The notes under the pieces were generated by a model, which saw only the letters and a list, made by a program, of their open reading frames with translations, did not search any database and was not told the origin of the DNA. This document shows, in pieces, positions 27,267-36,997 of a DNA stretch of 50,387 nt (positions are counted from its first letter, which is position 1; every line of letters starts with the position of its first letter). Origin of the DNA: Stieleria sedimenti (GTDB lineage: Bacteria; Planctomycetota; Planctomycetia; Pirellulales; Pirellulaceae); the NCBI RefSeq assembly GCF_025060895.1, contig NZ_JANZKV010000172.1, positions 1 to 50,387 of the forward strand. The letters are read 5' to 3'. Made by a program: the position numbers and the translations under genes.

Positions 27267-28937
27267 TTACCCCGCTTCCTCGGCCGCCAGCACGGCGCGT
27301 TTGGCGACGATGCGTTTGACGACGACGTCGACGATCGCTCCGGCCAGAATCACCATGCCGATGATCGCGAATTCCAGCTTCGTGCTGATGCCCAGGATGT
27401 TGATCGCGTTGTAAAGCACTCGCATCACCGCGGCACCGATCACGACGCCCAAAATGTTCCCCTCGCCGCCGCGCAAGCTGCAACCGCCCAACACGGCGGC
27501 GGCGATCGCGTAGAGTTCGTAAAAGTTTCCGAAGCCGGACGGCTGCACCGAGTTGACGTCCAGCGCGAACAGGATGCCGCCGAGTCCCGCCGCCAACGAG
27601 CAGAGCACATACGCGACCACGATCATGCGTTTGGTGTTGATCCCGCTGTAACGGGCCGCCTCTTCGTTGCGTCCCAGTGCCAACAGGTAGCGACCGTAGA
27701 CCGTCCGATTCAGGAAGATCGATGCCACGATCGCCAGTGCGATCATGATCAACATCGGCATCGGCACCATCGTCGCGGCCAATTGAGTTTGTCCCAGCAA
27801 CGCCATCACCCCGGTGGCAACCAATGCAGGCGTCAGCGCTTTGGATTTACCCGAGGCCGTACCGGCGGCCGAAATGAGCCAACCGATCGAACCGATCACG
27901 CCGCCGACGATCACGAAAACGATCATCATCAGAACCGTTTTCAACATTTCGCCGGAGACCTCCATCGCGCCGACTTGCCATCGGTCATCGGCCGCCGCAC
28001 TGCGAAACAACGGCACGAGCTGCCAGACGCACAGCCCCAGCATGATCAGCGATCCGATCACCAATGCCAACGGCTTTTTCATTCGGCCGGCATCGGATCG
28101 CCACGCCCAGAGCAGAAACGCGAGCAGCGTGGGGACGAACAAAACCGTTCCCGCGTATTTCATCACCGTCGACGGCATCGACGCCGCGTGCTCAGAAACT
28201 TCGATCCCAAGGCTGCGGATTTGATAACCCGCGATCTCGAAGAGCGGTGTCCCTGGGCCTGACTCCCAGCCCGACCAGAAACGCGACGATCCGGCCACGG
28301 CCAACAAAACGCCGATCGCCGGAATCGACCAGGCCGAGATCGTTCGCTCGACGTCCAGATCGCGCCGGCGCGGGGCGTCGACGTCCGGATCGCCGGGGGG
28401 GCGCGATCGGCCCAAGTTCCACACCCCGTACAAAAACAGACAGATCCCGCCGCCGAATAACATCGTTGCCCAGCTGCACGGTTTGCCGATCGCCAACAAC
28501 CGCAAGCCGTCATAGTCTTGGCCGAATCCCAGCGTCCCGTCATCGGTCAACCAGCGCGCGAAGCCGCGATAGAACAACAGTCCGCAGAGCGTGACGACGA
28601 ACGGTTGCAGGTCCAGTCGCGTGATCAGCAAGCCGTGCAGCAATCCGATCGCGGCGGCGACCAGCATCACAATCAGCACGGCGGCGGTCGGCGAGTATCC
28701 CTGTTCGACGACCAGCATCGGTAACAAACACGCGACCAATCCCACGACGGACCCGATCGACAGATCGATCCCGCCGGTGATGATCACGAAGGCGACGCCG
28801 ATCGACAGAATGCCGAACAGCGCGCTCCAGCGTGTCGTGTTGTACAAGTTGTATTGCCCGACGAAGCTGTCGTTTAAGACCGTCGTGAACAGACAGACGA
28901 AAATCAACAAGCCGAAGATGCCTAGGATTTTATTCAT
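27267..28937 (-). CDS. Ribose-type sugar ABC transporter permease, enlarged
   Basis: 556 residues, against roughly 320-350 for RbsC-type permeases. Family motifs are in place at both ends: [39 protein letters not shown], and later [26 protein letters not shown] and [12 protein letters not shown]. Between about residues 165 and 400 lies an extra block with several more hydrophobic segments and a charged loop ([12 protein letters not shown]), absent from ordinary RbsC. The frame is intact across it. It is the last gene of a three-gene operon: its ATG overlaps the ATPase stop by 4 nt (ATGA). It forms the inner-membrane channel for a sugar, probably a pentose or other monosaccharide. Confidence 0.92.
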   Translation of the reverse strand: MNKILGIFGLLIFVCLFTTVLNDSFVGQYNLYNTTRWSALFGILSIGVAFVIITGGIDLSIGSVVGLVACLLPMLVVEQGYSPTAAVLIVMLVAAAIGLLHGLLITRLDLQPFVVTLCGLLFYRGFARWLTDDGTLGFGQDYDGLRLLAIGKPCSWATMLFGGGICLFLYGVWNLGRSRPPGDPDVDAPRRRDLDVERTISAWSIPAIGVLLAVAGSSRFWSGWESGPGTPLFEIAGYQIRSLGIEVSEHAASMPSTVMKYAGTVLFVPTLLAFLLWAWRSDAGRMKKPLALVIGSLIMLGLCVWQLVPLFRSAAADDRWQVGAMEVSGEMLKTVLMMIVFVIVGGVIGSIGWLISAAGTASGKSKALTPALVATGVMALLGQTQLAATMVPMPMLIMIALAIVASIFLNRTVYGRYLLALGRNEEAARYSGINTKRMIVVAYVLCSLAAGLGGILFALDVNSVQPSGFGNFYELYAIAAAVLGGCSLRGGEGNILGVVIGAAVMRVLYNAINILGISTKLEFAIIGMVILAGAIVDVVVKRIVAKRAVLAAEEAG

Positions 28938-30481
28938 CGACTGACTACACCTGTTGCCAAGTTCATGATCTGTTCTTCTCCGATTTCATCGCCGACCAAC
29001 TGCCCCGTCATCTCACCTTCGTGCATCACCAGCGTGCGGTCGCTCATCGCGATCACTTCTTCCATCTCGCTGGACACGAACAGAATCGCCAGTCCCTCGG
29101 CGGCCAACGTTTCCATCAGTCGATAGATTTCTTCTTTCGCGCCGATATCGATCCCCCGCGTCGGTTCGTCCAGCAGCAGGATCTTGGGATTCATGGCAAG
29201 CCATTTGCCTAGCACGACCTTTTGCTGATTGCCACCGGAGAGATAGCGCACGATCTGGTCGGCCGTCGGCGTCTTGATCCGCAGCCGATTGATGCTTTGG
29301 CGTGTGTCTTCGGATTCGGCGGCGAAATCGATCCACATCCCGGCGCCGGCTTTGTCGGACAAACTCGCCAAGGAAACATTGCTCCTGACGGAAAAGTCGA
29401 TCACCAGCCCCTGTTCTTTTCGATCTTCGGGGACCAATCCCATCCCGCTGGCGATGGCGTCTTTGGGATTTCGCAGTTGCACGGTTTGGCCGTTGATTCG
29501 CACGCTGCCGCCGAGTGGTTGCGTGACGCCGAAGAGACAACGCAACAGTTCCGTTCGCCCGGCTCCGACCAGCCCTGCGATGCCGACGATTTCACCCGGC
29601 ATCACCTGAAACGAAACGTTGTGCATGGGGTGATCGGGGACGACCAAATCGGTCACCTCCAACGCCGGGGGGCGTGGCTGTTCGGATCCGTTGGCGGTTC
29701 CATCGATGCGTACCGTTCGCTCGTAGAATCGCGAAACGTCACGACCTACCATGCGGCTGACCATCGCGTCGTGATTGATATGGTCGCCGACCAACTCGCC
29801 GGCATTCTCACCGTCCCGCATGACGGCGACCCGATCGGCAAGCGTTTCGACTTCGGCCAAGCGATGCGAGATGTAGATGACGCTGACGCCGTGTTCCCGC
29901 AAGCCCTGCACGACCTTGAACAACGCTTCGGCTTCACGCTGTGACAGGCTGCTGGTCGGTTCGTCCATGATCAACACGCGGGCGTCGATCGAAAGCGCTT
30001 TGGCGATCTCGACCATTTGTTGACGGCCAATCGTCAAGTCACGCACCAAGGTCTGCGGGTCGACGTCCAGGCCCACCGAAGCCAGATGCCGTCTGGATTC
30101 GCGGTCGATTCGTTCGCGATCGATCAGCCCGAATCGTGTCGGCTCACGCCCTAAAAAAATATTGGCCCCGACCGACAGGTTGTCCGACAGGTTCAATTCC
30201 TGGTGAATCAACGTGATCCCCAGCCGCATCGCTTCGGCAACACTGCCGATGGTGACGGGCTTTTGGTCGATCAGAATTTGGCCTTCATCGGGCGGCTGAA
30301 CGCCGGCCAAGATTTTCATCAACGTGCTCTTGCCGGCACCGTTCTCGCCGACCAGCGCCAGCACTTCGCCGGGCATCAACGTCAAATCGACCTGGTGCAG
30401 CGCGCGGACACCCGGAAAACGTTTTCCCAGCGAACGAACTTCCAGCAAGGGACGCGGATTCTTTCCAGGCGTCTGGCTCAC
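28934..30481 (-). CDS. Sugar ABC transporter ATP-binding protein (RbsA/MglA type)
   Basis: 515 residues with two ABC cassettes. The first has Walker [16 protein letters not shown]-loop HQELNL, signature [15 protein letters not shown] and Walker [12 protein letters not shown]. The second has the family's degenerate P-loop [14 protein letters not shown], signature [15 protein letters not shown] and Walker [13 protein letters not shown]. This tandem layout is characteristic of the monosaccharide importers. The GTG at 30481 is taken as start because it overlaps the stop of the binding-protein gene (GTGA) and immediately precedes the conserved domain; an upstream extension would lie in that gene. 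It energises sugar uptake with the neighbouring permease and lipoprotein. Confidence 0.95.
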   Translation of the reverse strand: MSQTPGKNPRPLLEVRSLGKRFPGVRALHQVDLTLMPGEVLALVGENGAGKSTLMKILAGVQPPDEGQILIDQKPVTIGSVAEAMRLGITLIHQELNLSDNLSVGANIFLGREPTRFGLIDRERIDRESRRHLASVGLDVDPQTLVRDLTIGRQQMVEIAKALSIDARVLIMDEPTSSLSQREAEALFKVVQGLREHGVSVIYISHRLAEVETLADRVAVMRDGENAGELVGDHINHDAMVSRMVGRDVSRFYERTVRIDGTANGSEQPRPPALEVTDLVVPDHPMHNVSFQVMPGEIVGIAGLVGAGRTELLRCLFGVTQPLGGSVRINGQTVQLRNPKDAIASGMGLVPEDRKEQGLVIDFSVRSNVSLASLSDKAGAGMWIDFAAESEDTRQSINRLRIKTPTADQIVRYLSGGNQQKVVLGKWLAMNPKILLLDEPTRGIDIGAKEEIYRLMETLAAEGLAILFVSSEMEEVIAMSDRTLVMHEGEMTGQLVGDEIGEEQIMNLATGVVSR

Positions 30482-31596
30482 TTGGCGCCCGTGCCCGCTT
30501 CGTCTTTCCCAGTCAATTTCTTCAGTTCCGCCCAAAACGCGTCCACGTTGTCTTTGCGAATCGCGCGGGCGGGGATGTCCAGGAATCCGCCTTCGGGCAT
30601 CGCCGATTCGTCGCCCCGAGCCAATTTGGCCAGCAATTCGACCGACTTGTAGCCGTATTGATACGGGTTTTGAACGATCGTTCCGTAGCAGGATCCGTCT
30701 CGGATCGCCTTCAGCGTATCGGCGTCTTCGTCGAAGGCGACGACTTTGATTTGGCCCACTTTGTCGGCCCCACGAATCGCTTCCAGGATGTTGGGCGGAT
30801 TGTAGGCGAACAGGCCGATCATGCAGCCGATGTTCGGATGCTTGACGATCGCGTCTTCGGCGCGGCTCTTGGCGATCGCGAAATCAAAGTTGTCGGTGCG
30901 GGTATCCAGGATCGTGTACTTGTCGCCCTTGAGCACACCGTCGGCGGGATCAAACGGTCGATCGGGATCATTCGAGCGGTTCAGTAATTCGTCGATGATG
31001 CCTTGCCGCCGCTGATCGGCATTGAGTTGGCCCAGTCGGCCGACGAAGATCATCACTTCGCCGCCCTCGGGCATCGCTTCTTTGACCAGTTGGCCGCACA
31101 TGCGTCCGGCGTCGTAGTTGTTCATCCCGATGTAAGCCAGACGATTGGACTTCGGTGCATCCGAATCGTGGGTGATCAAGTTCGTCGCCTTGGCAACCTC
31201 GTTCAAGATGCTGGTCTGATTGTCCGGATCGATGGGACTGACGGCGACACCGGCAACCGAATCGGAGATCAATTCTTCCAACATGCGTTTTTGGTCGGCG
31301 GTTCCATCGGGCGGCATGCGGACCAGGCATTCGACATCGTAGTCCTTGGCCGCCGCCTTGCATCCTTCTTCGGCGATGTCCCAAAACGACGCGATCCCGT
31401 TGGTGACGTAGGCGACACGCGTTTTTCCTCCGTCGGACGTTTTCACCGCGGCCGTCCCCGAGTCGCCGTCGGTCGTCTGGCTGTCGGTGGCGTTGGTGTC
31501 AATCTTTTCGATCTTGCATCCGGTCAGCGAGATGCCGATCGCGATCAGGAGTGCGCCACACAGGGGCAGAAACTTCGGGGGAGCATGATGAGGCAT
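30478..31596 (-). CDS. Sugar ABC transporter substrate-binding lipoprotein (RbsB type)
   Basis: 372 residues. The N-terminus [21 protein letters not shown] leads to a lipobox LTGC, so the protein is predicted to be a lipoprotein; this fixes the start at 31596. After a short Asp/Thr/Ser linker the periplasmic-binding fold begins ([23 protein letters not shown]). Typical family points follow: [67 protein letters not shown] and [17 protein letters not shown]. It delivers the sugar to the permease and is the first gene of the operon; a promoter should lie in 31597-31898. The sugar itself cannot be told from sequence. Confidence 0.94.
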   Translation of the reverse strand: MPHHAPPKFLPLCGALLIAIGISLTGCKIEKIDTNATDSQTTDGDSGTAAVKTSDGGKTRVAYVTNGIASFWDIAEEGCKAAAKDYDVECLVRMPPDGTADQKRMLEELISDSVAGVAVSPIDPDNQTSILNEVAKATNLITHDSDAPKSNRLAYIGMNNYDAGRMCGQLVKEAMPEGGEVMIFVGRLGQLNADQRRQGIIDELLNRSNDPDRPFDPADGVLKGDKYTILDTRTDNFDFAIAKSRAEDAIVKHPNIGCMIGLFAYNPPNILEAIRGADKVGQIKVVAFDEDADTLKAIRDGSCYGTIVQNPYQYGYKSVELLAKLARGDESAMPEGGFLDIPARAIRKDNVDAFWAELKKLTGKDEAGTGAK

Positions 31597-31898
31597 AGGG
31601 ACGGCGATCAAAGGAGGAGCGGGATCGGAAGGGAGTCGATCGGGGGAATCGAACGCCTGTGAGTTTAAGTTCGCCACTCTGCAGTCGCAAGCTTTCCCTC
31701 GGCATGATCGGAACATCTGGCAAGGTCTGACGCGCTGTTGGAGTTTCCCGGTGCCGATCGGGGCCAGAACGTGTTGCCACAATCTCGACCTAGCCGATAC
31801 GCACAACCTAACAGGTCACGTCGAGGCCCTTCTGGTGCGATTCCCTCCCTCGCGTCATCGGCGTCGCCTGTCCCCCCGTTTCTTGGAGAACCTTCACC
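31597..31898. other. Divergent intergenic region
   Basis: 302 bases between the sugar operon (minus) and the histidine-kinase gene (plus), presumably holding both promoters. No clear -35/-10 pair, operator palindrome or riboswitch-like structure was recognised. Confidence 0.5.
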
Positions 31899-33443
31899 AT
31901 GACTTCAACCCTCCCCACGACAGTCGGCACCGCAACGCGGGAGAGCCGTCCTGTGGATGATCGTGGTGTTCCCTACGGCGGCACGGTCGCATCGCGACGC
32001 AAGCCGGGGCAAACGCCTGGGAGCCGAGAAATCGCTGCGCCGGGCCACCAGCCGATCGCCGCGGACGATGCTCCACTGGAATCGATTTCACGGCTGATCA
32101 GTGAGACGGCGCATGACCTCCGCGCCCCACTGTCGACGATCCGTGAAGCGATCCGGTTGGTCCGCGATGGCGATCTGGGCAAGGTGTCATCGGCGCAAAG
32201 CGAATGTTTGTCCGCGGCGATCAACCAATGCAATTGCGCCGTCCAGCTGGTCGACGAGATGGTCCAGTCGCGTCGGTTCGATTCGGGGTTCCCCAATGTG
32301 ATGCGTCAGTGGATTTCCATCGACGAATTGCGAAGCAACGTCGAAGCGACGTTGCAGCCGTGGATTCTGCCGCGGGGGATCCACTTGCTGTGGGACGGTC
32401 CGTTTGATGAAGGCATTCAGATCTATGCGGATGCCACCTTGCTGCGACGTCTGATCGTCAACGTGGCCGGAAATGCGATTCGGGTCACGCGTGAGGGCGG
32501 TCCGGTGCTGATTCGTGCCACGGTCAATCGCGAACAGGGCATCATGAACTGGGCGATCGTCGACCAAGGCGCCGGGATTTCGCCGTCGGACATGGAATTG
32601 ATCGCCGCCGGCAAAGCGCCCGCCAAGAGCATCGGCGGGTTGGGATTGATCATCAGCCGCCAACTGGCCGCGGCGCACTTTTCGACGCTGCGGATCGAAT
32701 CGCGTGTGGGCACCGGGACCGCCGTCAGCTTCCAAACGATCTCGGGCGGCCCCGCCGCTGTGGCCGCACGGTGGGTCAAGTGGCGGTCGGAATTGATCAT
32801 GATCGAGCAACGCAAGATCATGAACGAAGATCAGCGGATTCACGAGGTCCGTCCGTCCCGCTCATCCCAGCCTTCCCAAGCCCCGGCACCGCCGCGACGC
32901 GTCCGCATCGACGTTCCCTCCCAGTTGATCGAACTCGGTGCCGGGGAGATGCAACCGGCCTTCCCCGACCACGTTTATCTGATGACGGTCTCGGTGGGAG
33001 CGGCCATCCCGGCGGCGGGCACCGATGCGTTTGATGCCCTGCTGCAACGCACGATGCGAATCACCGAATTGGCCTATCGCACCGGCCGGCGAAGTTGGGT
33101 GATCGCCTGGGACGCCGATGGCGAAACGGGGATCGCAAAACGGTCCGAACTCGAGCGGCTGGTCCAAAACGAGCTGGGGACCATGCGAATGACTTGGGGG
33201 GCTTCCTCTCTCGTCTCGGCAACGCCGCGTCCGGAGTTCAGAAACTCGCTCGCCAGTCGACTGAGTGACCTGATCGTGCGTCAGACCCTGGCCGGCGCTC
33301 AGCAAGCGGTCAGCGATGCCGATCAAGTCCGGTTGGGGACAGGCCCGATGCAGTCGACCCCGATGGCCACGATTCGCCTGGAACATGACGTCCGTTGGCT
33401 TCGAGAATCACACCGTTCGCTCACCGGCGGGCCGATGCAGTGA
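31899..33443 (+). CDS. Soluble histidine kinase with uncharacterised (GGDEF-like?) C-terminal domain
   Basis: 514 residues. After a ~60-residue polar N-terminus comes a phosphoacceptor helix ISETAHDLRAPLSTIREAI, then an ATPase domain with LLRRLIVNVAGNAIRVT (N-box), WAIVDQGAGI (G1) and IGGLGLIISRQLAAAHF (G2); the kinase core ends near residue 285. No sensor or membrane domain precedes it. A Pro/Ser-rich linker leads to ~170 residues that are not a receiver. Part of this tail, VYLMTVSVGAAIP...FDALLQRTMRITELAYRTGRR, resembles the last third of a GGDEF domain (TVSIGVA...LL..AD.AL..AK..GR), but no GGDEF signature is present. No response regulator gene is adjacent. Confidence 0.87.
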   Translation: MTSTLPTTVGTATRESRPVDDRGVPYGGTVASRRKPGQTPGSREIAAPGHQPIAADDAPLESISRLISETAHDLRAPLSTIREAIRLVRDGDLGKVSSAQSECLSAAINQCNCAVQLVDEMVQSRRFDSGFPNVMRQWISIDELRSNVEATLQPWILPRGIHLLWDGPFDEGIQIYADATLLRRLIVNVAGNAIRVTREGGPVLIRATVNREQGIMNWAIVDQGAGISPSDMELIAAGKAPAKSIGGLGLIISRQLAAAHFSTLRIESRVGTGTAVSFQTISGGPAAVAARWVKWRSELIMIEQRKIMNEDQRIHEVRPSRSSQPSQAPAPPRRVRIDVPSQLIELGAGEMQPAFPDHVYLMTVSVGAAIPAAGTDAFDALLQRTMRITELAYRTGRRSWVIAWDADGETGIAKRSELERLVQNELGTMRMTWGASSLVSATPRPEFRNSLASRLSDLIVRQTLAGAQQAVSDADQVRLGTGPMQSTPMATIRLEHDVRWLRESHRSLTGGPMQ

Positions 33444-33793
33444 GCCGACGGCGTCCGTCGGTGCGTGCGGCGCGCGAAATCGAACGGTGATGTGTGACAA
33501 TGCGAACGTTTCACAGCGGGTTCAACGATCAATGGGTTTCCAGCTCGATGGACCGCAAAAAGATCTCACGAGCCTGTCGGCGTCGCGATTGCGATTGGCG
33601 GCGTTGATGAAGCAACATCGGTGCCGCGTTAAGACATACACGGCACGTCGTTTGCCCCTGGTCTCGCCGACCGGTGGTGTTCCCCGCACCGTGCGATCAA
33701 TCGTGGCGGTGTGCCGAAGGAATGATGGTGGCACGTCGTGGATGCCAGCCTCAGCCGGGTGAGGTAACGCTGTGCGAACAAGAGGAGTCTACG
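33444..33793. other. Spacer upstream of the 33794 gene
   Basis: 350 bases with no recognisable gene. Some frames stay open but are Arg-rich and unlike proteins. A Shine-Dalgarno-like GAGGAG at 33782-33787 serves the following gene. No promoter is convincing. Confidence 0.5.
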
Positions 33794-34501
33794 ATGCCTG
33801 ATCCTCCCAGAACCGCTCTCGCGGACAGCACTTTGGCTCGTCACCGCTTGCTCGAACACGCCCGCCGGATCGAACAGTCCGGTGAAGGCGGTGAATCATC
33901 TTCCGGCCGAGCCGGTTTGCCGGCGTACCGGCCGATTCAGAACGGCACGGTGCTGTCCTTCGACAACCACGCCGATCTGATTCGCGCGTTTCGCCGAATT
34001 CCGGCCGACAATCGCGGGTATTTGCACAACGCGTCGCCCGACGCGGGTCGGCGGAGAGTTCGTCAGGAACACACCCGCATGCCGTCTCCGTTGGAGGGCA
34101 TCATCGACTTCGCCCAGGAACTGTTCGAAGCGCCCGATTACCACACGTTCCTGATCGAACAAACCTCGCTCGGCCGAGCGATCTATGAAGGGTACGGTGC
34201 CGCTCGACGCAGCACCACGTCGTCACCGCCCACCCCGGAAGCGGAAGGGCACGTACCGGCCGCGGGAATGCGGCGGGGAGCAGGGATGAACGCGATCGGA
34301 GCATTCCTCGACTACTCGCAAAGCATCAGCATTTCGATCCGCGATCGGGCGCACCATGCCGTGATCGTTGTCACGCCTCCGGACGGTAGCGACTTTGAAG
34401 CCTATCACTGCGTGTTGATGCGACCGCTGCAGTCATCGTTGATGCTCGGGGATTGGACGCTTGTCTCCCCCGATGCCGCCCGCGCCTTCCTGCGCGGTTG
34501 A
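33794..34501 (+). CDS. Uncharacterised protein
   Basis: 235 residues, not recognised. The start is supported by a GAGGAG ribosome-binding site at 33782-33787, seven to eight bases before the ATG. The protein is soluble: no signal peptide or membrane segment. It has an N-terminal helical part (LARHRLLEHARRIEQSGEG), a central ELFEAPDYHTFLIEQTSLGRAIYEGYG, a Thr/Ser/Pro linker, and a C-terminal part with strand-like runs (SISISIRDRAHHAVIVVTPP; AYHCVLMRPLQSSLMLGDWTLV). It lies 350 bases after the histidine-kinase gene on the same strand, so a shared role is possible but unproven. Confidence 0.75.
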   Translation: MPDPPRTALADSTLARHRLLEHARRIEQSGEGGESSSGRAGLPAYRPIQNGTVLSFDNHADLIRAFRRIPADNRGYLHNASPDAGRRRVRQEHTRMPSPLEGIIDFAQELFEAPDYHTFLIEQTSLGRAIYEGYGAARRSTTSSPPTPEAEGHVPAAGMRRGAGMNAIGAFLDYSQSISISIRDRAHHAVIVVTPPDGSDFEAYHCVLMRPLQSSLMLGDWTLVSPDAARAFLRG

Positions 34502-34660
34502 AAAGTGGAGCGTCGACGTGGATCGGAGAACACCGACGATACGGTCGATCCGTTGACGACAATCGCGACCAGCCCTGGCCGAGTCTCGAACCGCAACCGG
34601 CCATAACCCAACCGGCCATCAACCCGGGCCGGGCGGCGTTTCGTGGCGACAATGAAACAG

Positions 34661-34735
<75 letters not shown>

Positions 34736-34796
34736 GTGATGGTGTCGCGGCGAATTCAGCAATTGTTTTGACGCTGAATCCGCCAGCAAGATCAAG

Positions 34797-34825
34797 ACTT
34801 TATCCGCCGCAGAAAGTTCGGTCAA
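34797..34825 (-). promoter_or_regulatory. Candidate sigma-70 promoter of tRNA-His
   Basis: On the minus strand TTGACC (34825-34820) and TAAAGT (34802-34797) are separated by 17 bases, matching the -35 and -10 consensus at five and four of six positions. Transcription would start ~55 bases before the mature tRNA 5' end. An A-run precedes the -35 box. This is a consensus reading only. Confidence 0.4.
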
Positions 34826-35053
34826 CGGTCTGATTTTTTTCTCTTACAACCCGGCTTCTTTCGCCGCGGAAAAAAAGGATCAATCGGCTCAGTTTTACGC
34901 CAAAACCGATCCCTCTTGCGACGCAGGCCCGGATTTCGACCGCTGCCGCGGCAATCCGTCCGTGATCGCACAATCCATTTTCGGATGCTCCGACAGCGGT
35001 TACCCTATCGGTTTACCGCTTCGAACCCCTGTTTCTTTTGCTCGCAGAACCGA

Positions 35054-35863
35054 ATGGCCCGCCGCAAGCCCCCAAATAAAACGTCTCGCGGTCCGATCGC
35101 GGACAACCCTGACGGCGGCATCGAGCCCCCGGCGGCCGTTACCGCGGATCCGGCACCGGAGGACAGCCCAGCCCACGACAGCCCAGCCCACGACAGCCCA
35201 GCCCCGAACGCGGCAGCTGTCGATTCCCAAGCCGTTCCCAGTTCCAGCTGGATCGGTCTGATCAGCGCGGCGATTTCCGTGCATCTGTTCGCGCTGTTTG
35301 TGTCTTACACCGCCATCATCGAGCCCTCGACCACCCACTCGAGTCTGCTGGACCTGCTTTCGCCGTACCTCCGCTCGACGCATTTCGCGGCCGACGGTCG
35401 GCGGTTTTATCTGGCCCACGCGACGCCTGACGAGCAACCCCACCGATTGCAATTCGCGTCGGCCGCGGGCGGGGACACGCTGGTCATCGACCGGCAGACC
35501 GAGTGGACCAGCATCGAGCCGAGCGGCATCGCGGGACTGGCGGAGTCGGATCGCTACGGCCGCTGGATGGGGCTGGTGGCCACGCTGGCCCAATCCGATC
35601 GGCCGAGTTTGGCGGCCGCCCTGCTGATGCCGTTGGTCGCCGCCGACCCTTCGATCGAAGCGGTTCGCATTGTGCGGTTGCCCACGCAACTGACGACGGC
35701 CGCCGACGATGCCGCGCCGCCGGTTTACCTGGCACGTGTGGTTCGCGACGCCGACGAGGTCCGCTTGGTTTCTATCGGAGCGAGACGATTGTCGACGTAC
35801 TCTCGAGAGCAGGACGCCGATGCCGCTGGCAAAACGTCCGGCGGGGAGGCGGTGCAGCCATGA
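35054..35863 (+). CDS. Single-pass membrane protein, companion of HTTM-type protein
   Basis: 269 residues. An N-terminal polar tail contains a 15-base tandem repeat (35162-35206) encoding DSPAH-DSPAH-DSPAP. One membrane helix follows (WIGLISAAISVHLFALFVSY), then an extracytoplasmic domain (LLDLLSPYLRSTHFAADGRRFYLAHATPDEQPHRLQF...). The ATG at 35054 is preferred because it opens with a basic stretch (MARRKPPNK). The gene overlaps the next one by 4 nt (ATGA), so the two products are likely made together. Planctomycetes often pair a protein of this shape with an HTTM membrane protein. The biochemical function is unknown. Confidence 0.85.
   Translation: MARRKPPNKTSRGPIADNPDGGIEPPAAVTADPAPEDSPAHDSPAHDSPAPNAAAVDSQAVPSSSWIGLISAAISVHLFALFVSYTAIIEPSTTHSSLLDLLSPYLRSTHFAADGRRFYLAHATPDEQPHRLQFASAAGGDTLVIDRQTEWTSIEPSGIAGLAESDRYGRWMGLVATLAQSDRPSLAAALLMPLVAADPSIEAVRIVRLPTQLTTAADDAAPPVYLARVVRDADEVRLVSIGARRLSTYSREQDADAAGKTSGGEAVQP
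35162..35206 (+). repeat. 15-bp tandem repeat, three copies, in coding sequence
   Basis: GACAGCCCAGCCCAC is present at 35162 and 35177, and with two changes at 35192. It encodes repeated DSPAH in the cytoplasmic or linker tail of the membrane protein. The unit is a multiple of three, so copy-number change keeps the frame. Confidence 0.9.
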
Positions 35864-36861
35864 TCAGAGATTGCGTCACTCGTTGGACGGAGTTTTGGTT
35901 CGCGCCATCACCGGTCGCCACGCTCGGCAATGTCCGCCGCGGACTTTGTCTCGTCACGGCGATCTACTTTGCCTCGGCACTGGCCGACGTCGAAACCTGG
36001 TTTGCCCGCGGCGCCCCGGCGTCGAGTTCGAATTTGGCGACGTTCTTTCGCACCGCCGAATTGACCAGCGACGCGCGCTGGATGATTTCACCGCTGTTCA
36101 TCTGGGATGCGTTGGCGGGTGAATCCGCGCTCGGCGAATCCGCGTTTGTGTATCGCTCGTATCTGCTGTTCGGCGTCGGTTTGGCGGTGTTCGTGGCCGT
36201 CGGCGATCGACTCGCTGGCTGGAAGCTTCCGGCGCAGCTCAGCGCCGTCGGCGAGAGCAACTGGCCGAGCGTGTTGCTCTGGGTTTGGTTCGTCGGCTGG
36301 GCCAACCGGATTGTCTTGCTGGCCGGAACGGTCGAGCCGCTGCTGAGTCTCTCTCTGGCGGCGGTCGCGATTGCCCCCGTCGGCCGCATTCGGTCAGACC
36401 GGGAAAGCCCCCGACCGTTCAGTTGGAGGACGACGCTGGCCCATCGGCTGTTGTCCGTCCAAGCGACATTGATCGCTCTGATCACGACGGCGACCTTGTT
36501 TGCCAGCCCGGTCTGGTGGAACGGCACCGGTGCCTATGCGCTGGTGGCGCCCGCGCAAGACCGCTTGTTGACGGTCACCGGAACGTTTTTTGAAACGCCA
36601 CTGGTCTACGAACTGTTAACAGCCCTGATCGTCTGCGTCCTGCCGGTCGGGATCTTTTTGGCTTGGAAACCCGCCACCGGCAAGCTCGGCGTCGCGATGG
36701 TCGTGGCCTGGTGTGGCGTCGTCGGGCTGCTCTCGGCCAACCTTCTCTATGCGGCGACGTTGGCCATCCTGGCAACCACGGTCGGCTGGAAAGAAAGTTA
36801 CCGCACCCCCGCCGGAGCGATTGGGGCAAAATCGCTCAACGACGGAGGCACGGATAACTAA
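35860..36861 (+). CDS. HTTM-like polytopic membrane protein
   Basis: 333 residues with about seven to eight hydrophobic helices. The stretch HRLLSVQATLIALITTATLFASPVWWNGTGAYAL resembles the RLLQ.Q..LIY...G..KL....W.dGTA..Y.l core of HTTM-domain proteins, which are related to vitamin-K-dependent gamma-glutamyl carboxylases. The start is the ATG overlapping the previous stop. The long upstream extension of this frame (from about 35503) lies inside the companion gene and is rejected. No enzymatic residue was verified, so a carboxylase activity should not be assumed. Confidence 0.82.
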   Translation: MIRDCVTRWTEFWFAPSPVATLGNVRRGLCLVTAIYFASALADVETWFARGAPASSSNLATFFRTAELTSDARWMISPLFIWDALAGESALGESAFVYRSYLLFGVGLAVFVAVGDRLAGWKLPAQLSAVGESNWPSVLLWVWFVGWANRIVLLAGTVEPLLSLSLAAVAIAPVGRIRSDRESPRPFSWRTTLAHRLLSVQATLIALITTATLFASPVWWNGTGAYALVAPAQDRLLTVTGTFFETPLVYELLTALIVCVLPVGIFLAWKPATGKLGVAMVVAWCGVVGLLSANLLYAATLAILATTVGWKESYRTPAGAIGAKSLNDGGTDN

Positions 36862-36997
36862 TCCCTAGACGCGCGAGAATGGCGAATGTACTCACCCGTC
36901 TGCCAGATTCTTGCAATCTGTTACCATCGTGCCCCGACCGGGCCGATTGGATGCTCGAAACACTATTCATCCTTCCCAATTTTGTAGGATTTGATCC

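Noticed and set aside
27057-28262. 401-codon open frame on the plus strand
   Set aside because: It is antisense to the sugar permease, very rich in His/Arg/Gln, and begins inside dispersed repeats.
35503-35859. Upstream extension of the HTTM-like gene
   Set aside because: It lies inside the companion gene in another frame; the ATG overlapping the companion stop is the natural start.
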